This document shows, piece after piece, positions 10,182 through 19,718 of a stretch of 64,000 nucleotides of DNA. Under the pieces are notes generated by a model. The model saw nothing but the letters and a program-made list of their open reading frames with translations, was not told where the DNA came from and did not search any database. Every line of letters begins with the position of its first letter. Position 1 is the stretch's first letter. The DNA is from Pelagibacteraceae bacterium (GTDB lineage: Bacteria > Pseudomonadota > Alphaproteobacteria > Pelagibacterales > Pelagibacteraceae), in contig SHWS01000005.1 of assembly GCA_009693705.1 (NCBI GenBank), positions 1-64,000 on the forward strand, in the 5' to 3' direction. The translations under genes and the position numbers were made by a program.

Positions 10182-11438
10182 ATGCAAAAATACTCTATTT
10201 TCAGTTTAATTAAAAATGCATTTTCCAATCATCAAAATTGGGATTTAGCATGGAAAGATCCTACACCAAAAAAAGAATATGATGTTGTTATCATTGGAGG
10301 TGGAGGACATGGTTTAGCCACAGCTTATTATCTTGCAAAAGAACATAAAATTACCAATGTTGCAATCATCGAAAAAGGTTGGATCGGTGGAGGTAATATT
10401 GGTCGTAATACTACAATCATAAGATCTAATTTTATGTTTGATGAAAATGCTGCGTTTAATGAATTTGGAATGAATTTGTGGAGAAACATGTCTCAAGAGT
10501 TAAACTTTAATGTCATGTTCTCTCCAAGAGGAATTATAAATTTAGCACACTCAGATGCCCAAATGAATACTTATGCTCGTAGAGGAAATTCTATGAGATT
10601 AAATGGAATTGATGCGGTTTTATTAAACAGAGAAGAAGTTAAAAAAATGATTCCTATGGCTGATTTCTCAGACGATGTTAGATATCCAATTTTTGGAGGA
10701 CTAGTGCAACCAAGTGCAGGAACCGCTAGACATGATGCGGTAGCATGGGGATACGCACGTCAAGCTGACTCAATGGGTGTAGATATAATTCAAAATTGTG
10801 AAGTAACAGGATTTGATGTATCTGCTGGAAAAATTAATGGTGTAAGAACATCAAGAGGAGACATTAAAACTAAAAAAATTGGATTATGTGTTGCTGGAAG
10901 CACAAATATTTTAGCAGAAAAACTTAATATGACATTGCCTATAGAGGCACACGTTCTTCAGGCTTGTGTTTCAGAACCTGTGAAACCAATTTTAGATGGT
11001 GTGGTTACTTTTGGCGCTGGACACTTTTACATAAGTCAGTCTGATAAAGGTGAAATGGTTATGGGTGGAGATTTAGACGGCTATAATAGTTACGCTCAAA
11101 AAGGTAATCTACCAACTATTCAACATGTTTTAACCGGAGGTGTTGCTTTGTTTCCTTTTCTAAGCAGATTAAAAATGCTTAGAACTTGGGGTGGAATTAT
11201 GGACATGTCTATGGATGGATCTCCAATTATTGACAAAACACATATTGATGGATTGTATTTAAATTGTGGATGGTGTTACGGTGGATTTAAGTCAGTCCCG
11301 TCATCAGGTTGGACTTTTGCTCATACCATTGCTCAAAATAGAGTTCATGAACTTAATTCTGGATATAGTCTTAGCAGATTTTCTAATGGATATCTAATAG
11401 ACGAAAAGGGACTTGGAACAAAAACCTGGATTTCTTAA
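10182..11438 (+). CDS. mgdA: Sarcosine oxidase beta-like / N-methylglutamate dehydrogenase subunit A
   Basis: SoxB-like FAD oxidoreductase (DVVIIGGGGHGLATAYYLAKEHKITNVAIIEKGWIGGGNIGRNTTIIRSNF); soxBDAG order; NMG-pathway context. Confidence 0.85.
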   Translation: MQKYSIFSLIKNAFSNHQNWDLAWKDPTPKKEYDVVIIGGGGHGLATAYYLAKEHKITNVAIIEKGWIGGGNIGRNTTIIRSNFMFDENAAFNEFGMNLWRNMSQELNFNVMFSPRGIINLAHSDAQMNTYARRGNSMRLNGIDAVLLNREEVKKMIPMADFSDDVRYPIFGGLVQPSAGTARHDAVAWGYARQADSMGVDIIQNCEVTGFDVSAGKINGVRTSRGDIKTKKIGLCVAGSTNILAEKLNMTLPIEAHVLQACVSEPVKPILDGVVTFGAGHFYISQSDKGEMVMGGDLDGYNSYAQKGNLPTIQHVLTGGVALFPFLSRLKMLRTWGGIMDMSMDGSPIIDKTHIDGLYLNCGWCYGGFKSVPSSGWTFAHTIAQNRVHELNSGYSLSRFSNGYLIDEKGLGTKTWIS

Positions 11439-11705
11439 ATGTTAAATATTAAATGCCCCTATTGTGGTGATAGAGCGCAAAAAGAATTTGCTTACGGTGG
11501 AGATGGAACGGTCAAAAGGCCTGAATTAAATAAAGAAGTTTCAAATAAAGAATGGGATGATTTTGTTTATATGAGAAAAAGTTTAAGAGGTAAACATATT
11601 GAGTTATGGCATCATATTTCTGGCTGCAGACAATGGTTTAGAGCGCAAAGAGATACAGCTACACATGAAATTTTCAAAACAGCAAAAATAAGTGAAGAAA
11701 TTTAA
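11439..11705 (+). CDS. mgdB: Sarcosine oxidase delta-like / N-methylglutamate dehydrogenase subunit B
   Basis: IKCPYCGDRAQKEFAYGGDGTVKRP ... ELWHHISGCRQWFRAQRDTATHEI; stop/start overlap with next gene. Confidence 0.88.
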   Translation: MLNIKCPYCGDRAQKEFAYGGDGTVKRPELNKEVSNKEWDDFVYMRKSLRGKHIELWHHISGCRQWFRAQRDTATHEIFKTAKISEEI

Positions 11706-14701
11706 TGTCTCAAGAATTTAGATTAAACAACGAAGGTCTTATTAATAGAAAAAAAGAAATAATTTTTTCTTTTAATGGAAAAAAATACACAGGTTACGAA
11801 GGAGATACACTAGCGTCAGCTTTGCTTGCAAATGGGGTTCATTTAGTTAGTAGAAGTTTTAAATATCATAGACCAAGAGGTTTTTTTGGAGCAGGTGTGG
11901 ACGAGCCAAATGCAAAATTGCAAGTAACTATGAATGGATATTCTGAACCTAACGTTAATGCTACAGAGATTGAACTAGTCAAAGGTTTGTCAGCAAATAG
12001 CCAAAATTGCTGGCCATCAGTTAATTTCGATGTTGGAGCAATAAATAACTTTTTAAATAGATTTTTTCCAGCTGGATTTTATTACAAAACTTTTATGTGG
12101 CCGAAAAGTTTTTGGTATAAAATTTACGAACCATTTATTAGAAAAGCTGCTGGATTAGGAGTGGCTTCCGTTGAAAAAGATAATGAGAGGTATGAACACA
12201 AATATGAATATTGTGATTTATTAGTTGCAGGATCTGGTCCAGCAGGACTTTCAAGTGCCTTTGCAGCTGCAAAAAACGGTGCGAAGGTAATATTAGCTGA
12301 AGATAAACCTAGATTTGGAGGCACTCTTCTAACTGACGATGTGACCATAGACAATCTCTCAGGTAAAGATTGGGCAGACAAAATTATATCTGAACTTAAA
12401 GAAATGCCAAATGTTGTCGTAAAGAATAGATCTCAAGTTTTTGGATATTACGATCATAACATGACAGTTATGTTTGAAAGAATAGGAGATCATTTAGAAC
12501 AAAAATCTAAATTCACTCCAAGACAGAGACTTTGGTATATTAGAGCAAAAGAAGTTTTATTATCTACAGGTTCAATTGAAAGACCTATAGTTTTTGGTAA
12601 CAATGATACACCAGGTATATTTTTATCAGCAGCAGCAAAAGAATATATTAAAGTATATGGAGTACTGGTTGGAAAAAAACCTGTTATTTTTACAAATAAC
12701 GATAGTGCTTACGAGACAGCTTTGGAGTTTAAAAAAAATGGTATCAATCCAATTGTTTTAGATACTAGAGAAGAACAAAATTCCCAATTAGTTCAAGATG
12801 TTAAAAACCAAAATATAACGATTAAATTTTCTCATGCAATTATAGTTGCAAATGGTTATAAAAAAGTAAATTCAGTTTTAGTGGGTAAGCTTAATAAAAA
12901 TAAAACAGATTATGAAAAAACTGAAATAATCGAATGTGATTGTGTATGCGTATCAGGTTTCTGGACACCTACGGTTCATTTAGCTTCTCAATCCGGTAAT
13001 AAATTAAGCTACAATGACAAAATCGATGCTTTTGTGCCAGATAAATCCAAACAAAGTGAAAAATCAATTGGAGCTGCAAATGGAACTTTTACCTTAAAAG
13101 AGACAATAGAGAACGGTTTTAAAATTGGTTCAGAAGCTTCAAGCAGAATAACTAAAAAAAATAATCCAATAACAATTCCAAAATCAAATGAATTAAATCA
13201 TAATCCACATGACAAATTCTGGTGTTCTCCATTGCCTAAAGGTAAAAATTATAAAAGATTTGTCGATTTTCAAAATGACGTTGCAGTTTCAGATATAGAG
13301 ATTGCCTTAAAAGAAGGATACAGATCAATTGAACATGTTAAGAGATATACCACTTTAGGTATGGCAACTGATCAAGGACGGACTAGTAATTTAAATGGTT
13401 TGCAATTGGTAGCTAATATAGAAAAAAAAATTGTCCCTCAAGTAGGTCATACAACTTTTAGACCACCTTTTACTCCAATAACTATAGGAGCAATAGTCGG
13501 AAGAGAAATAGGAAAAGAATTTATGCCTACTAGAAAAACACCAATGCATGACTGGCATGAAAAAAATAATGCAGTTTTCGTTGATGCCGGAGCCTGGAAG
13601 AGACCAAGATATTACAAACAAGGAAATGAAACATTATCTGAAGCTTCAAGAAGAGAAGCTAAAAACGTAAGAGACTATGTTGGGATATGCGATGTAACTA
13701 CATTGGGTAAGATAGACATCAAAGGCCCTGATGCCGCTGAATTGTTAAATAGAGTTTATACTAATGCTTGGTTAAAACTTCCAGTAGGCAAAGCTAGATA
13801 TGGTGTCATGTTGAGAGAAGATGGAATTGTAATGGATGACGGTACAACAACAAGAATTTCAGAAAACCATTTTCACATGACCACTACCACTCTTCAGGCA
13901 GCAAACGTTTTATCTCACTTAGAATATTATCTACAAGTTGTTTGGCCAGAGCTGAATGTAAATGTATTATCAACCACAGAGCAATGGGCAGGATTATCAT
14001 TAGCAGGACCTAAGTCTAGAGATGTCTTAGCTAAATTATTTCCGAACCTTAATGTTAGTAACGAAGCATTACCATTTATGGGATATGTTGAAGGAAGTTT
14101 ATTTGGCGTAGAAGCAAGAATCTTTAGAATTTCATTTTCTGGTGAACTTGCTTTCGAGATTAACGTTAAATCAGATCATGGAATTTTCATGTGGGAAAAA
14201 ACTATGGAAATTGGCAAAGAATTCAATATTCAGCCTTATGGTACTGAAGCATTATCGACTTTAAGAATTGAAATGGGTCATGTAGCAGGTCCGGAGTTAG
14301 ATGGCAGAACCATTCCTTACGATTTGTCTTTAGAAGGCCTTATTTCAAATAATAAAGATTTTATTGGAAAAAGATCTTTAGGAAGAGAAGCTTTTAAAAG
14401 CGACAGTAGACAAAAAATTGTTGGGTTAATTCCTGTGGATAAAAAATCCAGTATTCCAGAAGGATCGCATTTAGTTGAAAATAAAGATGCAAAACTTCCA
14501 AACCCGAAAATTGGATATGTTTCATCTTCATGCTGGAGTGTTGAAAATAATAATCCATTTTCTTTAGGCATATTGAAAAATGGAAAAAATATGATTGGCA
14601 AAAAACTTTTTGCCCTATCTCCATTAAAAAATACAGTAATAGAGGTTGAGGTAATTTCGTCTCATTACGTTGATCATGAAGGAAAAAGAGTTAGATCATG
14701 A
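11705..14701 (+). CDS. mgdC: Sarcosine oxidase alpha-like / N-methylglutamate dehydrogenase subunit C (FAD + GcvT domains)
   Basis: 998 aa; N-terminal FNGKKYTGYEGDTLASALLANGVHLVSRSFKYHRPRGFFGAGVDEPNA, central GSGPAGLSSAFAAAKNGAKV, C-terminal GcvT (YVGICDVTTLGKIDIKGPDAAELLNRV). Confidence 0.9.
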   Translation: MSQEFRLNNEGLINRKKEIIFSFNGKKYTGYEGDTLASALLANGVHLVSRSFKYHRPRGFFGAGVDEPNAKLQVTMNGYSEPNVNATEIELVKGLSANSQNCWPSVNFDVGAINNFLNRFFPAGFYYKTFMWPKSFWYKIYEPFIRKAAGLGVASVEKDNERYEHKYEYCDLLVAGSGPAGLSSAFAAAKNGAKVILAEDKPRFGGTLLTDDVTIDNLSGKDWADKIISELKEMPNVVVKNRSQVFGYYDHNMTVMFERIGDHLEQKSKFTPRQRLWYIRAKEVLLSTGSIERPIVFGNNDTPGIFLSAAAKEYIKVYGVLVGKKPVIFTNNDSAYETALEFKKNGINPIVLDTREEQNSQLVQDVKNQNITIKFSHAIIVANGYKKVNSVLVGKLNKNKTDYEKTEIIECDCVCVSGFWTPTVHLASQSGNKLSYNDKIDAFVPDKSKQSEKSIGAANGTFTLKETIENGFKIGSEASSRITKKNNPITIPKSNELNHNPHDKFWCSPLPKGKNYKRFVDFQNDVAVSDIEIALKEGYRSIEHVKRYTTLGMATDQGRTSNLNGLQLVANIEKKIVPQVGHTTFRPPFTPITIGAIVGREIGKEFMPTRKTPMHDWHEKNNAVFVDAGAWKRPRYYKQGNETLSEASRREAKNVRDYVGICDVTTLGKIDIKGPDAAELLNRVYTNAWLKLPVGKARYGVMLREDGIVMDDGTTTRISENHFHMTTTTLQAANVLSHLEYYLQVVWPELNVNVLSTTEQWAGLSLAGPKSRDVLAKLFPNLNVSNEALPFMGYVEGSLFGVEARIFRISFSGELAFEINVKSDHGIFMWEKTMEIGKEFNIQPYGTEALSTLRIEMGHVAGPELDGRTIPYDLSLEGLISNNKDFIGKRSLGREAFKSDSRQKIVGLIPVDKKSSIPEGSHLVENKDAKLPNPKIGYVSSSCWSVENNNPFSLGILKNGKNMIGKKLFALSPLKNTVIEVEVISSHYVDHEGKRVRS

Positions 14702-15282
14702 AAACTTTTTCTTCATTATTTAATATTCATAAAAAAGGGAAATTTGGTGATTTTGAGAACAAAAATGAAAAAAACCTTTTAAAAATTGAAGAGTTATCAA
14801 ATCTTTTAATTTTTCAGTTGGTAAAATTTAAGAGCTCAAATTTTGAGGTTAAAAAAATTAAAATTGATAATCTTAATTTACCTGACCCACTAAAATCTTC
14901 ATCAAACTCATCAACAAGAATTTTGTGGATGGGGCCAGATAATTGGCTTGTTATTTCATCAGACTTAAATTTATTAAAACAAGAAGAAAAAAAATTTGAT
15001 GACAAAAATTTTGCATTAACAGATATTTCACATTCACGAACAATCATTGAAATCGAGGGAAATTTAACTGACGAAGTTATTAAAAAAGGATGTCCGTTAG
15101 ATATTAATGATCTAAAACAAGGAGATTGTGCTAATTCAGTTTACAATGGAATGTCAATCGTTATCGATTTTATTTCAGACGATCCAAAAAAAGTAAGAAT
15201 TTTTAGTTTACGAAGTTTTGGTGAGTCTTTGCATCATTCAATTACTGACGCTTGTTTAGAATATGGTTATATTGGTAATTAA
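14698..15282 (+). CDS. mgdD: Sarcosine oxidase gamma-like / N-methylglutamate dehydrogenase subunit D
   Basis: SoxG-like GcvT-fold (LWMGPDNWLVIS, DISHSRTIIEIEG, LRSFGESLHHSITDACLEYG); 4-nt overlap with mgdC. Confidence 0.82.
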   Translation: MKTFSSLFNIHKKGKFGDFENKNEKNLLKIEELSNLLIFQLVKFKSSNFEVKKIKIDNLNLPDPLKSSSNSSTRILWMGPDNWLVISSDLNLLKQEEKKFDDKNFALTDISHSRTIIEIEGNLTDEVIKKGCPLDINDLKQGDCANSVYNGMSIVIDFISDDPKKVRIFSLRSFGESLHHSITDACLEYGYIGN

Positions 15283-15285
15283 ATT

Positions 15286-16134
15286 TTAATCACGAGTTGT
15301 AATATAAACTCCAATTGTAGCAATCAAAAATCCTACAATATCTAAGTTGGTTAATTTTTCATCAAGAAAAATCCAAGCCATTAATGCTGAAGTAGGAGGT
15401 ATTAAAAAAAAAAACGATACAGTTTTGCTTAAAGAATTTTTTTTAATTAAAAGCATCAAAATAGTAAATGCACCAAATGAAACAATGAAAATCTGATAGC
15501 TCATTGAAATTAAAAATGTTTTACTAAAGTTTATGTGTGGTTTTATAAAAATACTTATTATTAAAAGATGAAATATAAATCCTCCTAGAGCTTGGTACAT
15601 ATTACTAACCGAAAGAGGCAAATTATTACTAAGTTTTTTTTGCCATATAGTAGAGGTGGTAATTGAAACTAGGGCAATTATAGATGTAATTACACCTAAA
15701 GCTGGAATATTTGAACCAACATCTAGCCCTAGCACTAGTGCCGTTCCAATAAAACCAAGTAAGATGCCAAACCACCGATTAATAGAAACTTTTTCTTTTA
15801 ATATGGGCCCACTTAAAGCACCAGTAAGAACAGGTTGAAGAGTAACAATCAAAGCCGAGATTGCCGTCGGCATGCCTATTGAAATAGCAAAATAAACCCC
15901 CCCAAGATAAATACCGTGAAACAATATTCCACTTAATATCGACTCTAATAAATGTTTTTTACTTATGAGGATATCTTTTTTGGTCAGTAGAGAAAATAAA
16001 AAAAAAATAAAAGTTACAATTAAAAATCTAAAAGCTAAAGCTGAAAACGGATCACTATTATCTATAATAGGTTTTGTTGTAATAAATGCGGACGACCAAA
16101 GAATAATAAATAAAATTGGAAGAACTTTAATCAC
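15286..16134 (-). CDS. EamA/DMT-family permease
   Basis: ~10 TM; LWSSAFITTKPIIDNSDPFSALAFRF, repeated EamA half domains. Confidence 0.8.
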   Translation of the reverse strand: MIKVLPILFIILWSSAFITTKPIIDNSDPFSALAFRFLIVTFIFFLFSLLTKKDILISKKHLLESILSGILFHGIYLGGVYFAISIGMPTAISALIVTLQPVLTGALSGPILKEKVSINRWFGILLGFIGTALVLGLDVGSNIPALGVITSIIALVSITTSTIWQKKLSNNLPLSVSNMYQALGGFIFHLLIISIFIKPHINFSKTFLISMSYQIFIVSFGAFTILMLLIKKNSLSKTVSFFFLIPPTSALMAWIFLDEKLTNLDIVGFLIATIGVYITTRD

Positions 16135-16136
16135 TA

Positions 16137-16577
16137 TTAATCAGTCATATTAAGTTTTATTAAATTTTTCTGCTTACTTTCTTTGCACCATAATTCATAA
16201 CTTTCACACATCCGCCATAAAAAGTTTGATGCTTTATTTGACAATTCAATTAATTGATTATTTTTAGTTTCATATAGTTTTGGAATCTTTATAAGCTGCT
16301 TAATCATCGTATCACGTTGAATTTCTAAAAGCTTAATTATTTGATCAGGTATTTTTTGATTTGATTCTAAATCAATATAATTATTTTTTTTTAAATCTGA
16401 AAACCATTTTTCATGAAATTTTCCCAAACTTAATTCATTATATTGATTTGTTTCAGTAAATTTTTGGATAGCTTCTTTCACCTCTAAATTAAATTCTTTT
16501 TTTTTTATTTTACAAATCTCTAAATATATGAATTCGGCTACTCTTAATATGTAGGGTTTGTCAATCCTGGTCTCCAT
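16137..16577 (-). CDS. Hypothetical protein
   Basis: 146-aa ORF tightly packed with co-directional neighbours; no family recognised. Confidence 0.55.
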   Translation of the reverse strand: METRIDKPYILRVAEFIYLEICKIKKKEFNLEVKEAIQKFTETNQYNELSLGKFHEKWFSDLKKNNYIDLESNQKIPDQIIKLLEIQRDTMIKQLIKIPKLYETKNNQLIELSNKASNFLWRMCESYELWCKESKQKNLIKLNMTD

Positions 16578-16581
16578 TTAA

Positions 16582-17325
16582 TCATTTATATTTAGCCATT
16601 GAGCTAATGGCTAATATTAAATTTGGATCGATAAATAAATTTGATGATTTTGATTCATTATAAGATTTAAATGCAAAAATTGCGATTGGTAATTCTGTGC
16701 AGCCTAAAATAATTTTTGAGCATTTTTTTTGAATTAAGTAATCTATTGCTCTCTGGATGTTTTTTGCAGCAGCTCTAACATCTCCCTTTTTTACATTTAA
16801 TATTGCTTTATTAACATTTTCTTTTTGAAGTTTGTCTGTTGGTGTAATTACATTGTAGTCTTTATCAAAAAAATTATTATAGATACGTGTTTTTAAAGTA
16901 CCTTCAGTTGCTAACAAGCCAATCGTAGATTTTTTTTTTATTTTTTTTTTCATAAATTTAAATACTTCTTTAGGCATGTTTATAATGGGAATATTGATTT
17001 TCTTTTGTAAATCATCATACCAATAATGAGCTGTGTTGCATGGAATGACGATAAATTTACAATTATTTTTTTCAAGCAATCTGCACCCCTTTAGTAAACT
17101 TTTTAAAACTTTGTTATATTTTTTATAGCTTTTACTGTTATTAGATTTATTCGATAGATGTGCTGTTTGAATTCCAATTGATTCAGGTCTGCCGGGTATG
17201 TTTGATTTATTGTAAAGAATAAACAAAGGATAATCTTGATCAAGTTTTCCTCTATTCAAATAAGCTAACTTGCTGCAGAAATCTAGTCCTGCCTGCGTAC
17301 CCATGCCTCCAAGAATGCCTATCAT
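16582..17325 (-). CDS. Aspartate/glutamate racemase family protein
   Basis: MIGILGGMGTQAGLDFCSKL, FIVIPCNTAHYWYDDLQ, IILGCTELPIA cysteine motifs. Confidence 0.85.
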   Translation of the reverse strand: MIGILGGMGTQAGLDFCSKLAYLNRGKLDQDYPLFILYNKSNIPGRPESIGIQTAHLSNKSNNSKSYKKYNKVLKSLLKGCRLLEKNNCKFIVIPCNTAHYWYDDLQKKINIPIINMPKEVFKFMKKKIKKKSTIGLLATEGTLKTRIYNNFFDKDYNVITPTDKLQKENVNKAILNVKKGDVRAAAKNIQRAIDYLIQKKCSKIILGCTELPIAIFAFKSYNESKSSNLFIDPNLILAISSMAKYK

Positions 17326-17346
17326 AACGAATGTAATATTTATAAA

Positions 17347-17694
17347 TTAGATTGACTTGTTGATACCTCTCATAAAAACTAGAATCAGACAACCTTTTTT
17401 TGAATAAGAAAAGTGTTTTGTTCCTGGTTTAAAGGTAACGAAATCACCTTTTTTAAAAACTTTTCCATCTTGATCATGAAGCTGACCTTTGAGCATATAA
17501 AATTCTTCATATCCAGTATGTCTATGTCGAAGACTTCTAGTGCCAGGTTCCATTTTTAAAACATAAGTTCCAAATCCACCATTTTTTTTATTATAACTAA
17601 TTTTATGCCAGCTCATGCCGGGTATTTTTATGTTATAATTATCGAAAGGTCTAAATTTGAGTTCATTGATATTTATAATTTTTCTGTTTGGCAT
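17347..17694 (-). CDS. Cupin-domain protein
   Basis: LKMEPGTRSLRHRHTGYEEFYMLKGQLHDQDGKVFKKGDFVTFKPGTKHFS. Confidence 0.8.
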   Translation of the reverse strand: MPNRKIININELKFRPFDNYNIKIPGMSWHKISYNKKNGGFGTYVLKMEPGTRSLRHRHTGYEEFYMLKGQLHDQDGKVFKKGDFVTFKPGTKHFSYSKKGCLILVFMRGINKSI

Positions 17695-17807
17695 ATAAAT
17701 AAAATATTTTAAATATTAATTAAGGACTATTAAAAGATTATTATTAAATGCCAACCTAAAAAAATTGAAGATTTAAAAATTGTCTGCTGAGTTTCTAGCA
17801 ATGGGTA

Positions 17808-17860
17808 TGTTGGCTATAAATATTGAAATTCTTAAACAAGAACTACTTTTATAGCCAACA
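17808..17860. repeat. 13-bp perfect inverted repeat TGTTGGCTATAAA/TTTATAGCCAACA with nested hairpin in the loop
   Basis: Arms 17808-17820 and 17848-17860; on the minus strand the 27-nt loop contains TTCTT-GTTT-AAGAA; lies 3' of csp. Confidence 0.75.
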
Positions 17861-17876
17861 AATATTTTTATGAAAA

Positions 17877-18083
17877 TTATGCAGTTTTTAAGTTAACCGC
17901 AGAAGGACCTTTTGGACCATCTTCAACATCGAAAGTCAACGTTTGACCTTCGTCTAAACCATTCATACCCGCGTCTCTTACTGCTGACACATGTACGAAC
18001 ACATCTTTTTGTTTATCTTCTCTTTCAATAAATCCAAAACCTTTGGTTGGATTAAACCATTTTACTTTTCCTTGTAGACTCAT
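17877..18083 (-). CDS. Cold-shock domain protein
   Basis: [35 protein letters not shown] (RNP1/RNP2). Confidence 0.93.
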   Translation of the reverse strand: MSLQGKVKWFNPTKGFGFIEREDKQKDVFVHVSAVRDAGMNGLDEGQTLTFDVEDGPKGPSAVNLKTA

Positions 18084-18115
18084 ATTTATTTTCTTACTTT
18101 TTGTTATATTAATTT

Positions 18116-18135
18116 ATTACTTATAATTAAGTAAT
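18116..18135. repeat. 8-bp inverted repeat ATTACTTA-TAAT-TAAGTAAT in csp upstream region
   Basis: Perfect arms, 4-nt loop, about 33 nt upstream of the csp start. Confidence 0.45.
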
Positions 18136-18197
18136 TTCGGTGTTGTTTAGATATTTATTAGATTTGTCAACTAAATTGATCAATGATGTTAATTTAA

Positions 18198-18668
18198 CTA
18201 ATTATAGCGATCGATAAGCTTTGATAAATATACTGAATTGACATCTTCCTTATAATGGGCAAATGGCTCGCATGGTTCAAAACCAAATTGATTAAATAAT
18301 TTACGCGCAGGTTTAAAAAAATCACTGGCCCCAGTTTCAATGCTAAGTCTTTTAATTCCAAGTTTTTTTGCTTCAGAAATTAGATGGTTAATGACTTCTG
18401 TACCATTGCCTTGTTTTCTAAATTTGTCACGAACTCTTATAGACTTAAATTCACCATGGCCATCCTCTAAAAACTTTAAGGCTCCACAACCAATTAATTC
18501 GTCGTTTTTCCATAAACTCCAAAATTTAATTGAAGGTATTTTTAACCCAGGAACATCTAGTACATGAGCACTTCCTTCTGGTGAAGCGGCCCTTAATTCA
18601 ATGAAATGTTTTTTAAGAAGCTCATAAACCTCTGGGTGATCAAAATTACCCTCAATAGATTTTAGCAT
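18198..18668 (-). CDS. GNAT-family N-acetyltransferase
   Basis: FKSIRVRDKFRKQGNGTEVINHLISEAKKLGIKRLSIETG acetyl-CoA motif. Confidence 0.83.
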   Translation of the reverse strand: MLKSIEGNFDHPEVYELLKKHFIELRAASPEGSAHVLDVPGLKIPSIKFWSLWKNDELIGCGALKFLEDGHGEFKSIRVRDKFRKQGNGTEVINHLISEAKKLGIKRLSIETGASDFFKPARKLFNQFGFEPCEPFAHYKEDVNSVYLSKLIDRYN

Positions 18669-19715
18669 TTAAAGAAGTGTTGTAAGATGACCCATTTTTC
18701 TTTTTTCTTTAACTTCTTTTTTCAGATAGTCAAATAAAAATTGATTTTTATCAAGTTTAATTTCTTTTCGGTAAGGAAGAATTTGACTGCCAATAAGATT
18801 AATCATTTTTGCATTTGATAATTTTTTAATCGGAATTTGATCTAATCCACATACTGCTCTTACATGATTTTCAAATTGACTTACATTATAAGCATTTATT
18901 GTTAAGTGACCCGAGTTATGGACCCTTGGTGCTACTTCATTAACATATAAGTTTTCATTTCTATCAATAAAAAATTCAACACACATTGTTCCAATATAAT
19001 TAAGTTCTTCAGCAATTGTCATCGCCCATTCTCTAGATTGATCGAATATTTTATTACTAATTTCTGCAGGTATTTTAGAATATTTTAAAATTTGATTTTC
19101 GTGTGTATTTTCAATCGGTTCATAAATTTCATAATTGTTGTTACCAAATCTAGTTATAATTATAGAAATTTCTTTTTTTAATTTTACTAATTTTTCCAAA
19201 ATATATTCTCGAGAAAAATCTAAATTAAGTGAATTTATTTCATCAATAGATTTTATTGGATGTTGACCTTTTCCGTCGTAACCTAAAGTTGTCGTTTTTA
19301 AAATTCCAGGTAAAAAATCCTGAAGATGTGCAAAGTTTGATTGCTTTTCTATAGATGTATATCTAGTAGTTCTGATATTTAAATTATTAATAAAATCTTT
19401 TTCAGCTAATCTATGTTGTATTATTCTATTTACAGATGGTTTAGGTAAAACTGGCTTTAATTTATTCATCTCTTTAAGAGTTTCATAAGGAATATTTTCA
19501 AATTCAAAAGTTATAAAATCAACTTTTTTAGCAAATTCAATAATCTTTTCTTTGTTATTATAAGCAGCGTAAACGAATTCATCACAAAAGTTTTGTGCCG
19601 GTGCATCGTTGTCATCAGAAAATATAACTGTTTTAATTTTAATTTTCTTTGCAGCAACAGCGAGCATACTACCTAGCTGACCTCCACCAATGATACCTAG
19701 GGTGATTTCTGACAT
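18669..19715 (-). CDS. purK: N5-carboxyaminoimidazole ribonucleotide synthase
   Basis: GIIGGGQLGSMLAVAAKKIKIKTVIFSDDNDAPAQNF, ATP-grasp, EVAPRVHNSGHLTINA; adjacent to purE. Confidence 0.93.
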   Translation of the reverse strand: MSEITLGIIGGGQLGSMLAVAAKKIKIKTVIFSDDNDAPAQNFCDEFVYAAYNNKEKIIEFAKKVDFITFEFENIPYETLKEMNKLKPVLPKPSVNRIIQHRLAEKDFINNLNIRTTRYTSIEKQSNFAHLQDFLPGILKTTTLGYDGKGQHPIKSIDEINSLNLDFSREYILEKLVKLKKEISIIITRFGNNNYEIYEPIENTHENQILKYSKIPAEISNKIFDQSREWAMTIAEELNYIGTMCVEFFIDRNENLYVNEVAPRVHNSGHLTINAYNVSQFENHVRAVCGLDQIPIKKLSNAKMINLIGSQILPYRKEIKLDKNQFLFDYLKKEVKEKRKMGHLTTLL

Positions 19716-19718
19716 TGT

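Noticed and set aside
14317-14624. Two overlapping minus-strand ORFs (94 and 76 aa)
   Set aside because: Antisense to mgdC GcvT domain.
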